Positions 1 to 9,754 of a DNA stretch of 64,000 nt are shown here, piece by piece. The stretch lies in NCBI GenBank assembly GCA_964400875.1, contig CAYNWK010000003.1, forward strand, positions 1 to 64,000, given 5' to 3'. The translations under genes and the position numbers were made by a program. This DNA is from CAYNWK01 sp964400875 (GTDB taxonomy: Bacteria > Chloroflexota > Anaerolineae > Anaerolineales > UBA4823). The notes beneath the pieces were generated by a model. That model saw only the letters and a program-made list of their open reading frames with translations, had not been told where the DNA came from and did not search any database. Each line of letters starts with the position of its first letter. Position 1 is the first letter of the stretch.

Positions 1-74
1 TTTTGGTGGGATAATTGGGCGCAGTGAAATCTCGTCAGCGTTAACCGGATTCCCTGGGCAACAGGAGCATATAC

Positions 75-740
75 ATGGCTAAGAAATCATCGCCTCCCAA
101 GAACAAGTTTTTCGGTTTCGCCTCGCTGTTCGTTATCCTGCTCGGGTTAGGGGTCGTGCTGGCTGCCGGGGGGTTTACCTTCGCCGCCAGCCAGGAAACC
201 CACGATCCGTTTTGCGCTTCCTGCCACACCCAACCCGAGACCAGCTTTGTCGAACGCTCCACGGCGGCCCAGCCGGTGGACCTGGCGGCGTTTCACACTC
301 CACAGGAAACCCGCTGCATCGACTGCCATTCCGGGGTAGGGGTGAGCGGGCGCATGCAGGCCGAACTGTTGGGGGCGCGCAACGCACTCGCCTGGTACAC
401 GCACACCGCCGGCCAGCCCGCCCAGCAAACCGTCCCGATCGACGACGCCAACTGCTTGAAATGCCACCAGGACGTCGTCCAGTCCGGCTTCACGCCCACA
501 CAGACGGTGGCGATCGAGGGCGAAAGGCGGCGCGGCGGCGAGGAAGAAGGCGGCCCCAACCACTGGCACGAAGACATGGCGCGCTGGCAGGCCAGGGTCC
601 CGACTGCGGGAACCTGCACGAGCTGCCACCCGGGGCATACCACCAGCGGCACGCCCGAGACCGGGTTCCAGGATACCCAGGTCACGCGCCGGGTGTGCAA
701 CGACTGCCACCGGACGCTGGGTGAGGGCCGGGGGGACTGA
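75..740 (+). CDS. membrane-anchored pentahaem cytochrome c (NapC/NirT-like or cytochrome c3-like)
   Basis: A 221-aa protein with an N-terminal membrane anchor or signal segment (about residues 12-39) and five CxxCH haem c attachment motifs at about residues 47, 81, 127, 181 and 208. The protein should lie on the outer face of the membrane and carry electrons between the quinone pool or a membrane complex and an extracytoplasmic reductase. Family membership beyond multihaem cytochrome is inferred; the single anchor followed by haem motifs resembles NapC/NirT proteins. Start ATG at 75 is preceded by AGGAG with 7-nt spacing. The next gene downstream is a decayed fragment, so there is no partner enzyme in view; one may lie left of the window. 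Confidence 0.85.
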   Translation: MAKKSSPPKNKFFGFASLFVILLGLGVVLAAGGFTFAASQETHDPFCASCHTQPETSFVERSTAAQPVDLAAFHTPQETRCIDCHSGVGVSGRMQAELLGARNALAWYTHTAGQPAQQTVPIDDANCLKCHQDVVQSGFTPTQTVAIEGERRRGGEEEGGPNHWHEDMARWQARVPTAGTCTSCHPGHTTSGTPETGFQDTQVTRRVCNDCHRTLGEGRGD

Positions 741-773
741 AGGCCTCAAACGGGCAATCGAGATAAATTTCCC

Positions 774-902
774 AGCCTGGCCCAGTTCGCTTAGACGACC
801 CAGGACGAGGTTGACGTGGAACGGTTGACCAGCGAATTGGTTGGCATCGTCAGCGAGTCCCTGCAGCCGGAACGAATTTCCTTCTGGCGGTGGAAGGCAT
901 GA
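774..902 (+). pseudogene. remnant of the C-terminus of a 7TM sensor-like membrane protein
   Basis: Translating from 795 gives TTQDEVDVERL, then LTSELVGIVSESLQPERISFW before a stop at 900-902. This matches the C-terminal tails of the two paralogues at 12792-14042 (LRDEVDLDEL...VVEETVQPETASLWLR) and 14105-15436 (LRDEVELERL...VVDETLQPTQLSLWLR). A TAG at 792-794 interrupts the frame, but SLAQFA before it still fits the paralogues' LAAFS. The rest of the gene is gone, so this is a relic of a third copy. Confidence 0.7.
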
Positions 903-1122
903 TCTCGCGCGTTAAGGCGGGTCTGTCCAGGCCTGCCAAGAACATTTGAGGGTTGGAATCTGCGCCAGCAAGGAATCAAATTGGCGAGGGAAGACCCGCC
1001 CCTACAGCTTTCTCCCTCTTTTCCATCCCAAATACCCCCTAAATCCACATAAAAAACCCCCAGTTTTGGGGGTGACTCGGCCTACCCTTCATTGCTAAGA
1101 TTTCAATAGCAAATCGTTTCTT
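903..1122. other. intergenic region with inverted repeat and minus-strand terminator-like hairpin
   Basis: No convincing gene. Arms GGCGGGTCT (917-925) and AGACCCGCC (991-999) form a long-looped inverted repeat. At 1056-1073 ACCCCCA and TGGGGGT pair around a short loop; a run of A lies on its left, so on the minus strand this would be a hairpin followed by T residues. No minus-strand gene lies upstream of it, so its role is unclear. Confidence 0.4.
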
Positions 1123-1212
1123 TAGGACTCGCGCCTCGAGGGAGTGCAGGGTGTTTGAGCGGGCTATCCCCGCTCAAACACCCTAAATCTTCCAGCGACT
1201 GCGTGGCTCCTA
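1123..1212. repeat. palindromic TIR element, copy 1 (complete)
   Basis: Starts TAGGACTCGCG and ends GTGGCTCCTA. The inner palindrome GGGTGTTTGAGCGGG / CCCGCTCAAACACCC lies between. It has the same layout as the copies at 42237 and 61067: R-type arm (TAGGACT...GAGGGAG) at left, L-type arm (...TCTTCC...CTCCTA) at right. Confidence 0.75.
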
Positions 1213-1366
1213 ATCATTTTCGACTCCCCGGCATCCGCCAGGTGCGTGGGGGTAATCTGCGTTACGCAGAAGGAGGTCGCCGCCCAGAGATCCCACAGGA
1301 ATTAGGAAGAGAACGCCGTGAACCAACCCTTATCTAACGCTAAAAATTTTCCGGGAGGAGAAAACC

Positions 1367-3970
1367 ATGAGAACCAACATTAAATGGGCCAGCCTGATGG
1401 GCGTGGTGTTGAGCGGAATCATCATCCTGGCGGCATGCGCCACGCCGACGCCGCAGGTGATTACCGAGACCGTGCAGGTCACTCAACTAGTCCGAGAGAC
1501 TGAAGTGGTCCGCGAGACGGTGGAAGTCCCCGTCGAAGTGCAGGTCACGCCCACGGCAGAAACGATGGACCGCACGGGCGCCATGGTCGATAAGGTGATC
1601 GTGGTGGAAGAGCCCTCGCTCGAATCGGCCGTCTCGCGGCTGTCCGCCGGCGAGTTCGACGTGTACGCCTTCGCGGCGGCCGACCCGGAGGTGCTCGACA
1701 CCGTCGATGCGGACCCGAACCTGAAGACCGCCAAGGCCTTCGGCACCTACGATGACCTGACCTTCAACGTCGTCGGCCCGACCTTCGAAGCCACCGGCAA
1801 GCTGAACCCGTTCTACAGCCAGCGCATCCGCGAGGCCATGAACTGGTTGATCGACCGCAACTACATCGGCCAGGAGATCATGGGCGGGCTGGGGATCCCC
1901 CGCTACCTGCCGGTTAGCAACGGTTTCCCCGACTACGTGCGCTATATCGACAAGGTGCGCGAGCTGGAAGCCCGCTACGCGCCGGATCCGGAACGAGCGA
2001 AACAGGTCATCACCGAAGAGATGGAGGCGATGGGCGCCGAGTTCGTGGACGGCCAGTGGATGTACAACGGCGAGCAGGTCGAGATCATTGGCCTGATCCG
2101 CACGGAGGACGAACGCCGCGAGATCGGCGATTACGTCGGCAACCTGCTGGAGGACCTCGGCTTCGCCGTCATCAGGGACTACAAGTCCTCCGCGGAGGCC
2201 TCGCCGATCTGGCTGCGGGGCGACCCCAACGACGGCCTGTTCCACTACTACACCGGCGGCTGGGTGACCACGATCGTCAGCCGCGACCAGGCTGCTAACT
2301 TCGACTTCTTCTTCACGCCGCGCGGCCGGCCGGAATTGCTCTGGCAGGCTTACAGCCCCTCGCCGGAGTTTGACGACGTCTCGGACCGCCTGGCGCGCAA
2401 CGCCTTCTCATCTTTGGAGGAGCGCGGCGAGCTGTTCCGGCAGGCGCTCGAGTACAGCATCGAAGATTCGGACCGCCTGTTCCTGGTGGACGAGGCCAGC
2501 TACTCGCCTTATCGAGTCGAGACCAACCTGGCCTTCGACCTGGCCGGCGGCATCCAGGGCGCCTGGCTGTGGCCTTACACCTTGCAGAAGGAAGGCCAGG
2601 TGGGCGGCACGGTGACGCTTGCCAACGCCAGCATCCTGACCGACCCATGGAACCCGATCGCCGGCAGCAACTGGGTGTACGACACCATGCTGCAGCGCGG
2701 CACCGGCGAGCTGCAGGCCTTCCCCGACCCGTTCACGGGACTGGTCTGGCCGCAGCGCCTCGACCACGCCGAAGTCTTCAACCTGGAAGGGCTGCCGGTC
2801 ACCTCGACCCTGGACTGGGTCGATCTGCAGTTCGTCCCCGAGATCGACGTGCCGGAGGACGCCTGGATCGACTGGGACGCCACGGAGCAGCGCTTCATCA
2901 CCGTCGGCGAACAGAACCCCGATGGTTTGACCGCCGTCACCAAGGTCGTGGCTTACTACCCGGATGACCTGTACTCCCTGCAGTGGCACGACGGCAGCAA
3001 CTTCTCCCTGGCCGACCTGGTCATGGGCTGGATCATGATCTTTGACATCGGCAAGGAAGACAGCCCGCTCTTCGACGAGTCGCAGGTCCCGGGATTGGTG
3101 TCGTTCCAGGACAGCTTCCGCGGGTTCCGCATCGTACAGGAAGACCCGCTGATCGTCGAGTACTACAGCGACCAGTTCTTCCTGGACGCCGAGACCAACC
3201 TGGACGCCAACAACCTGGCTGCATCGCAGACCTTCTTCCCGTACTACGTCCAGGGGCCCGGCGCCTGGCACAACCTGGCGCTCGGCGTCCTGGCCGAGAC
3301 GGACGGCGAGCTGGCATTCAGCTCCAGCAAGGCCAATGCGAACGAGGTCGAATGGATGAGCTACATCGGCGGCCCCAGCCTGGATATCCTCGGGCAGAAG
3401 CTGGAGCAGGCTGCCAGCGAGGGGTATATCCCCTTTGCCCCAACCCTGAGCCAGTACATCACGCCCGACGAAGCCGCGGCTCGCTACCAGAACCTCGAGG
3501 AATGGAATCGCAAGCACGAGAACTACTGGGTGGGCACCGGCGCTTTCTACATCGACCGGGTCTTCCCGGTAGAGGGCACGGTGATCCTGTCCCGCAACCC
3601 CAACTTCCCCGATCCGGCGCAGAAGTGGGCCCGCTTCGGCGAACCCAGGTTCCCGGCGGGTGAGCTGGATGGACCGGGCCGGGTGGCGCCGGGCGAAGAA
3701 GCCCAGTACGACGTGACCGTCGATTTCGAAGGCGAGCCTTATCCCGTCGATGACATTCAGCAGGTCAAGTACCTGGTGTTCGACGCGACGGGCGCGCTGG
3801 TGCTCAGCGGGGACGCCACCGCCATCGAAGATGGCCATTGGCAGATCACGTTGAGCCCGGAAGAGACCCAGGCGCTGGAAGCCGGGGCCAACCGGCTCGA
3901 AGTGGCCGTCGTCTCGAGGTTGGTCAGCATCCCGACCTTCCTCAGGTTCGAGTTCGTCACAGCTCCGTAG
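1367..3970 (+). CDS. ABC transporter substrate-binding lipoprotein, family 5 (peptide/nickel type), unusually long
   Basis: An 867-aa exported lipoprotein: signal segment to about residue 24 ending in the lipobox-like LAACATP, then a coiled linker rich in V-E-T-V repeats typical of Chloroflexota binding proteins. It binds an extracytoplasmic solute, probably an oligopeptide, for the permeases that follow. Family 5 binding proteins are usually 500-650 aa. Here about 100 residues precede recognisable lobe sequence (FYSQRIREAMNWLIDRNY), there is a second stretch resembling a lobe after residue 400, and a C-terminal beta-rich region (about 760-867) looks Ig-like. Strong ribosome site GGGAGGAG before ATG 1367. 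The TAG stop directly abuts the 100-N gap, so the natural end is likely but not certain. First gene of the 1367-8668 operon. Confidence 0.85.
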   Translation: MRTNIKWASLMGVVLSGIIILAACATPTPQVITETVQVTQLVRETEVVRETVEVPVEVQVTPTAETMDRTGAMVDKVIVVEEPSLESAVSRLSAGEFDVYAFAAADPEVLDTVDADPNLKTAKAFGTYDDLTFNVVGPTFEATGKLNPFYSQRIREAMNWLIDRNYIGQEIMGGLGIPRYLPVSNGFPDYVRYIDKVRELEARYAPDPERAKQVITEEMEAMGAEFVDGQWMYNGEQVEIIGLIRTEDERREIGDYVGNLLEDLGFAVIRDYKSSAEASPIWLRGDPNDGLFHYYTGGWVTTIVSRDQAANFDFFFTPRGRPELLWQAYSPSPEFDDVSDRLARNAFSSLEERGELFRQALEYSIEDSDRLFLVDEASYSPYRVETNLAFDLAGGIQGAWLWPYTLQKEGQVGGTVTLANASILTDPWNPIAGSNWVYDTMLQRGTGELQAFPDPFTGLVWPQRLDHAEVFNLEGLPVTSTLDWVDLQFVPEIDVPEDAWIDWDATEQRFITVGEQNPDGLTAVTKVVAYYPDDLYSLQWHDGSNFSLADLVMGWIMIFDIGKEDSPLFDESQVPGLVSFQDSFRGFRIVQEDPLIVEYYSDQFFLDAETNLDANNLAASQTFFPYYVQGPGAWHNLALGVLAETDGELAFSSSKANANEVEWMSYIGGPSLDILGQKLEQAASEGYIPFAPTLSQYITPDEAAARYQNLEEWNRKHENYWVGTGAFYIDRVFPVEGTVILSRNPNFPDPAQKWARFGEPRFPAGELDGPGRVAPGEEAQYDVTVDFEGEPYPVDDIQQVKYLVFDATGALVLSGDATAIEDGHWQITLSPEETQALEAGANRLEVAVVSRLVSIPTFLRFEFVTAP

Positions 3971-4070
3971 NNNNNNNNNNNNNNNNNNNNNNNNNNNNNN
4001 NNNNNNNNNNNNNNNNNNNNNNNNNNNNNNNNNNNNNNNNNNNNNNNNNNNNNNNNNNNNNNNNNNNNNN
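3971..4070. other. scaffold gap (100 N)
   Basis: Exactly 100 unknown bases between the binding protein and the first permease. The start and first transmembrane residues of the permease fall inside the gap, whose true length is unknown. Confidence 0.99.
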
Positions 4071-5120
4071 ACCCTGCTCAAGCTGGTCGCCCTGGCGCTC
4101 ACCGTGGTGGTCGGAATCTACCTGACCATCCTGATCGCCAACATGGGCGGCTACGTGGACGAGATCCGCCGGGGCCAGATCCAGGAGGAGGTGGGCGCGC
4201 TGGCCTTGAGCAGCCCGGCTTTTCAACGCATGGACCCGGAGCTGCGCCGGCAGCAGCTGGAAGAATTGATTCGCGTCCGGGAGGAGCAGCTGGGCTTGAA
4301 CAGGCCCTTCGTGGTGCGCAGTTTTGGGTTTCTCACCGACGCCCTGACGCTCAACCTGGGGCGCGCCGAGAACCTGTCCAGCGACAGCGGCTCGCGGCAG
4401 GTCCGCCTGATCCTGCTGGAACGCCTGCCGCCCACCTTGCTGCTGTTCGCCACCGCCAACCTGCTCAACTTCTTCGCCAGCGTCTACCTGGCGCTCTCCC
4501 TGTCGAGGAAATACGGCAGTTTCATCGACAAAGCGACCATCGCCCTGTCGCCGACTTCCGCGGCGCCGGGCTGGTTTTACGGCATCTTCCTGATCCTGAT
4601 CTTTGCGGCGGTGCTGCGCGTGCTGCCTTACGGGGGCATGGTCGACGCGCCGCCGCCAGAGACGCGCTTCGAGTACGGCTTGAGCCTGCTCAAGCACATG
4701 GTCCTGCCGGTGTTAGCCCTGTCGATCAGCACCTTCTTCGGGGCGGTGTACGCCTGGCGCACCTTCTTCCTGATCTATTCCAGCGAAGACTACGTCGAGA
4801 TGGCGAAAGCCAAGGGGCTGCCCTCCCGGGAGATCGAGCGGCGCTACATCCTGCGGCCGACGCTGCCCAACATCATCACCAACTTCGCCCTGACGCTGAT
4901 CACCCTGTGGCAGGGCGCGATCATCCTGGAGACGGTCTTCAACTGGCCCGGATTGGGGCGCACGTTTTTCAGGGCCGTGGGCCTGTACGACACCCCGGTG
5001 ATCGTCGGGTCCACCGTGATCTACGCCTACCTGCTGGCGATCACGGTCTTCCTGCTGGATTTCATCTACGCGCTGGTTGACCCGCGCGTTAAAGTCGGGG
5101 CGGGAGGCGGCCGGGCATGA
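4071..5120 (+). CDS. ABC transporter permease, DppB/OppB type (5' end lost in gap)
   Basis: Inner-membrane subunit of a peptide-type importer. The frame is open from the first base after the gap (TLLKLVALALT...), so the real start lies in the gap; the GTG at 4104 is only the first in-frame start visible. The visible part is about 349 aa with several hydrophobic segments, a cytoplasmic or periplasmic segment after the first membrane span (EIRRGQIQEEVG...), and the permease coupling loop around YVEMAKAKGLPSREI with the following R-P-T-L-P-N, typical of DppB. The end overlaps the next permease by 4 nt (ATGA). Confidence 0.9.
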   Translation, partial: TLLKLVALALTVVVGIYLTILIANMGGYVDEIRRGQIQEEVGALALSSPAFQRMDPELRRQQLEELIRVREEQLGLNRPFVVRSFGFLTDALTLNLGRAENLSSDSGSRQVRLILLERLPPTLLLFATANLLNFFASVYLALSLSRKYGSFIDKATIALSPTSAAPGWFYGIFLILIFAAVLRVLPYGGMVDAPPPETRFEYGLSLLKHMVLPVLALSISTFFGAVYAWRTFFLIYSSEDYVEMAKAKGLPSREIERRYILRPTLPNIITNFALTLITLWQGAIILETVFNWPGLGRTFFRAVGLYDTPVIVGSTVIYAYLLAITVFLLDFIYALVDPRVKVGAGGGRA

Positions 5121-6447
5121 AGACGCTGCGCGAACTGGCCAAATACCCTTCGGCGGTGGGCGGGCTGGCGATCGTGGCGCTGCTGGTCGCCATCGCGGCT
5201 TACACGTTGATCACCATCCCGTACAGTAAGGCGATCAGCCTGTGGCGCGGCGGAGAAGAGATTTGGGATGAGAACCCCAAAAACGCCCAGCCGATCTGGA
5301 TGAACTGGATCACGGCTGCCAAGCTGCCGGAGACCATCGTGTTGAACAGCCGGGATGAGAGCATCGTCAAGACGCGCGAGCCGGTCTCGGAGGCGCTCAC
5401 CGACGTCACCATCCGCTTCCCCTTCGACTTCCCCTACGACGTCTTCCCGCAAGAGCTGACCGTCTTTTTCACCGCGCAATACCAGGCCAAGCAGCCTTTC
5501 ATCTCCCTGACCTGGATCACGCCGGACGGTAGGGAGATCAAGATGGGCGACTTCTCCATCGCCCAATCCCAGACCTACCGCGCCTCGCAGGACGAGCGCT
5601 TGCAGCACAGGCTGAACGACCTGCCGCCCGAGAAGGCCCTGTTTACCGATCCCGAGGCGGCGACGCCAACGCTGATCAAGGGCCACTACGAGCTGGTCGT
5701 CAGCGGGATCGTTTTCGAAGAAGACGCCGACCTGGACGCCAGGATGGTGCTCTACGGGCAGGTCCACGGCCTAGCGGGCACCGATCACCGCCGGAGGGAC
5801 TTGATGGTGGCGCTGCTGTGGGGCACGCCCATCGCGCTGGCCTTCGGGCTGCTGGCGGCGTTGGGCACCACCATCACCACCATGATCATCGCCGCCGTCG
5901 GCGTTTGGTTTGGCGGCTGGGTGGACGGCGTCATCCAGCGCATCACGGAGGTCAACCTGATCCTGCCTTTTCTGCCCATCCTGATCATGGTCGGCACGCT
6001 GTACTCGCGCAGCATCTGGTTGATGCTCGGCGCCAGCATCCTGCTGACCATCTTCGGCGGGGCGATCAAAGGCTACCGGGCGATCTTCCTGCAGATCAAG
6101 GAATCGCCCTACATCGAAGCCGCCCGGGCTTACGGCGCCGGAGACCTGCGCATCATCTTCTTCTACCTGAGCCCGCGCATCATCCCGGTGTTGATCCCCC
6201 AGCTGGTCAGCGTGATCCCGGCTTTCGTGTTCCTGGAGGCCTCGCTGGCCGTGCTTGGCCTGGGCGATCCGGTGCTGCCCACCTGGGGCAAGATCATCGA
6301 CGACGCCCGCGCCAACGGCGCCCTGTTCCAGGGGCAGTATTACTGGGTGCTGGAACCCTCCTTTCTGCTGATGCTGACCGGCCTGGCCTTCGCCATGCTG
6401 GGTTTCGCCCTGGACCGGGTCTTCAACCCCAGATTGCGAGAACTCTG

Positions 6448-6448
<1 letters not shown>
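5117..6448 (+). CDS. ABC transporter permease, DppC/OppC type with a large extracytoplasmic insert
   Basis: Second permease of the importer, 443 aa against about 300 for the usual family. One membrane span (about residues 15-35) is followed by about 190 residues without clear hydrophobic segments (to about 230), then the membrane domain with the coupling loop YIEAARAYGAGDLRI. The long segment between the first and second spans is presumably outside the membrane and may help dock the long binding protein. Starts inside the previous stop (ATGA) and shares one base with the next gene, so translation is probably coupled. Confidence 0.88.
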
Positions 6449-7424
<976 letters not shown>

Positions 7425-7428
<4 letters not shown>

Positions 7429-8471
7429 AACCGGACAACCGCCTGGAGGTAGGAGTTTCGCCCATACAGAATGTTGACAATAACAACGGAGCGCACGCCC
7501 AACCGCTGCTGTCGGTGCAGGATTTGCACGTATGGTTCGAACTGCGCCGCTTCGGCTTCGGCCACGCCGGCTACGTGCGCGCCGTGGACGGGGTCAGCTT
7601 CGACCTGGGGCACGGCGAGGCCGTCGCCGTGGTGGGGGAGAGCGGCTGCGGCAAGTCCAGCTTGATGAAGACCATCCTGGGGCTGTACCAGCCCACCAGC
7701 GGATCGATCTACTTCGAGGGGCAAGACCTGGCCGAGCTGGGCGCCCGCGGCATGCAGGCTTACCGCTCGCACGTCGGCTACGTGCAGCAAGACCCCTTCG
7801 GGGCGCTGCCGCCGTTCATGAGCATCGAGCGCATCCTGGGAGAGCCCCTGCTGGTCAACGGGGTGCGCGACAAAGCCGAACGCCTGGAGCGCATCCACAA
7901 AGCGATGAACGAGGTCAAGCTGACCCCTTTCGAGGATTTCCTCACCAAGTTCCCGCACCAGCTCAGCGGCGGGCAGCAGCAGCGCGTGGTCATCGCCCGG
8001 GCGATGATCCTGGAGCCCAAGCTGATCGTCGCCGACGAACCGGTCTCCATGCTGGACGCCTCCGTGCGGGTCGAGATCCTCAAGCTGCTGCGCGGCCTGC
8101 AGGAGAGCCACAACCTGGCGGTGATCTACATCACCCACGACCTTTCGACGGTGCGCTACTTCTCCGAGCGCATCTTCGTGATGTACGCCGGCAACGTGAT
8201 CGAGCAGGCCAACGTGAACGACCTGCTGCGCAGCGCCCAGCACCCGTATACCTGGGCGCTACTGGCGGCGACCTCCGACCCGGACGCAGCCAACGCCGAG
8301 ACCTTCCGGGACGTGCCCCCCGGCGAGCCGCCCAGCCTGATCACGCCGCCCACCGGCTGCCGCTTCCACCCGCGCTGCGCGGAGATCATCCACGGCACCT
8401 GCGAGGTGGACGAGCCGCCCGATTTCCACACCGAACCCGACCACCTGGTGGCCTGCTGGCTGTACGAATGA
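7425..8471 (+). CDS. ABC transporter ATP-binding protein, OppF/DppF type
   Basis: Second ATPase of the importer, 348 aa. Walker A GESGCGKSS, signature LSGGQQQRV, Walker B LIVADEPVSMLD and switch THDLS are all present, as is the C-terminal CRFHPRCAEIIHGTC tail. The first 25 residues before LLSVQDLHVWF are non-conserved. ATG 7425 overlaps the stop of the previous ATPase (ATGA), supporting this start over the longer open frame. Together with the partner ATPase it would form the heterodimeric motor. Confidence 0.92.
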
Positions 8472-8668
8472 GCCTGTTAAAACCCCGCCGGCTGATATTG
8501 TTGGGATTTCTGCTGGTGCTGTCCAGCTTCGTGATCCTGTTCTTGATGGTGATGCGGGTGATCGAGGCCAGCTTCGCGCTGAGCTTCCTGGCTTACGGAG
8601 CTTCGTTTGGGGGGTTGATGCTGGGCATCATCGGGGCAGCGCTGGAGAACATCCGGGACCGGGAATAG
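8468..8668 (+). CDS. small two-span membrane protein at the end of the ABC operon
   Basis: A 66-aa protein starting MSLLKPRRL with two hydrophobic stretches (about 9-29 and 35-56) and a charged tail ENIRDRE. It starts in the ATGA overlap with the second ATPase, so it is translated as the last gene of the transporter operon. I do not recognise a family. Its position suggests an accessory or stabilising subunit of the importer, but that is inference. Confidence 0.65.
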   Translation: MSLLKPRRLILLGFLLVLSSFVILFLMVMRVIEASFALSFLAYGASFGGLMLGIIGAALENIRDRE

Positions 8669-8734
8669 ACCTGCCTCACTTGGTGCGTCTGCTGCAACGG
8701 TAGAAGTCAAATTTCTTTAGCTCTTCCTCTTCTA

Positions 8735-8753
8735 GTATGATATAATGTCATAC
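8735..8753 (+). promoter_or_regulatory. promoter -10 and overlapping palindromic operator of the toxin-antitoxin pair
   Basis: GTATGA (8735-8740) and TCATAC (8748-8753) are perfect inverted arms around TATAATG, so the -10 box TATAAT (8741-8746) lies inside the palindrome. GGAGG (8755-8759) and ATG 8768 follow at once. A ribbon-helix-helix antitoxin bound here would block RNA polymerase, which fits autoregulation. I see no good -35 box. Confidence 0.7.
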
Positions 8754-8767
8754 CGGAGGTAAAGGAT

Positions 8768-9010
8768 ATGCCAAAAGAAAAAGTCGCCGTAACCATTGAC
8801 AAGGAACTTTTGACCAGATTAGACCGCCTGGTTGCTGAGGGTAAGTACCCTAGCAGAAGCAGCGCCGTTGAAGAAGCCGTCAAGGAGCGGATTGCCAGAG
8901 TTGAACGAATCAGGCTGGCGCAGGAATCTGCCAAACTGGAACCTTCCTTCGAACAGGCCCTGGCGGATGAGGGGCTGGCAGGAGATCTATCTGAATGGCC
9001 GGAATATTAA
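8768..9010 (+). CDS. ribbon-helix-helix antitoxin (CopG/MazE-like)
   Basis: An 80-aa protein; residues 1-45 (KVAVTIDKELLTRLDRL...YPSRSSAVEEAVKER) fit a ribbon-helix-helix DNA-binding domain, and the acidic C-terminus (ADEGLAGDLSEWPEY) fits a toxin-binding tail. It overlaps the toxin gene by 16 bp and is preceded by a promoter embedded in a palindrome. Expected role: neutralise the ribonuclease encoded next and repress the operon. Confidence 0.88.
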   Translation: MPKEKVAVTIDKELLTRLDRLVAEGKYPSRSSAVEEAVKERIARVERIRLAQESAKLEPSFEQALADEGLAGDLSEWPEY

Positions 9011-9333
9011 GAGGTGAAATTTACTGGGCTGATCTAAATCCGGTCCGGGGACATGAACAGGCGGGTTTTCGTCCTGTGGCGATCATCAGCCACAACATTT
9101 TTAACGAGCGGTCAGGCACCGTCATTGCCATGGCGATCACCAGCCAGCCTCAACGGGCAGGCTTTCCGCTTACGCACGAGCTGAAAAGCGGGGAACTTCC
9201 CAAAAAATCGTGGGTCAAGATCAGCCAGGTGAGGACTTTGTCCACTACTCGTTTGGATAGCCGCATCGGTCAAATCGATCCCGAAGAGATCGGCCTGCTT
9301 ATCGAAGGGTTGAACGAAATCATCTCCGACTGA
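8995..9333 (+). CDS. MazF/PemK-family endoribonuclease toxin
   Basis: A 112-aa toxin starting MAGILRGEIYWADLNPVRG, with the PemK/MazF features: RGEIYWADL at the N-terminus, HEQAGFRPVAIIS, the central AMAITSQP strand, and SWVKISQVRTLS with the conserved S/T-Q-V-R-T. The family cleaves mRNA at short sequences and is held inactive by the cognate antitoxin. Length is normal and the frame is intact. ATG 8995 lies inside the antitoxin gene, giving coupled translation. Confidence 0.9.
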   Translation: MAGILRGEIYWADLNPVRGHEQAGFRPVAIISHNIFNERSGTVIAMAITSQPQRAGFPLTHELKSGELPKKSWVKISQVRTLSTTRLDSRIGQIDPEEIGLLIEGLNEIISD

Positions 9334-9536
9334 CCCCGCTTCACCCGACGCTTAGAGCGGGGGGCAGCCGGGATCTCGCCCGTGCTGGCGCTCGAGTTCC
9401 AAACGAGCGTTTTGCGGGGCAGCTCGTGGAACAATATTCATAATAACGCGCGCCGCGCTTACCGCTCCTATACAACAGGCGCGTCGGCTCCGATTTTCGG
9501 GTAGTGGTCTCCCCGTCCGAAGATTGAAACGCACCC

Positions 9537-9754
9537 TCAGCTCTTATCCACCTCCTGCAACACCTCCGCCTCCAGTTCAAAGACCCCACCGCCAGCCCAA
9601 ACAGGTGCGCCAGCTTGAAAGCCAGGCCCAGGCTGGGCTCGTACTTGCCGGTCTCGATGGCGTTGATGGTCTGGCGGGAGACGCCCACCCGGCCGGCCAG
9701 CTCGGCCTGGGTCCAGGTCCGCTCCGCCCGCAGCACGCGCAGCCGGTTTTTCAC
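9537..9754 (-). pseudogene. XRE-family small HTH regulator, frameshifted near its C-terminus
   Basis: From GTG 9754 the minus strand encodes KNRLRVLRAERTWTQAEL, then VGVSRQTINAIETGKYEPS and LAFKLAHLFGLAV, a standard XRE helix-turn-helix. At about 9590-9596 the frame runs into non-family sequence, while the +1 frame supplies the expected ending VFELEAEVLQEVDKS and a stop at 9537. One missing G in a GGGG run explains this. The GTG overlaps the stop of the upstream membrane protein. It could be a sequencing indel rather than a real mutation. Confidence 0.7.

Noticed and set aside
147..749. Long open frame on the minus strand opposite the cytochrome
   Set aside because: High-GC shadow of the cytochrome gene, whose CxxCH motifs on the plus strand are unmistakable.
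791..1048. 85-aa minus-strand frame
   Set aside because: No ribosome site or family features; it overlaps the remnant of the 7TM gene on the other strand.
1155..1337. 60-aa plus-strand frame upstream of the first binding protein
   Set aside because: It starts inside a palindromic repeat and has no similarity or ribosome site that I can see. AAGGAGGT at about 1270 is not followed by a good start codon.
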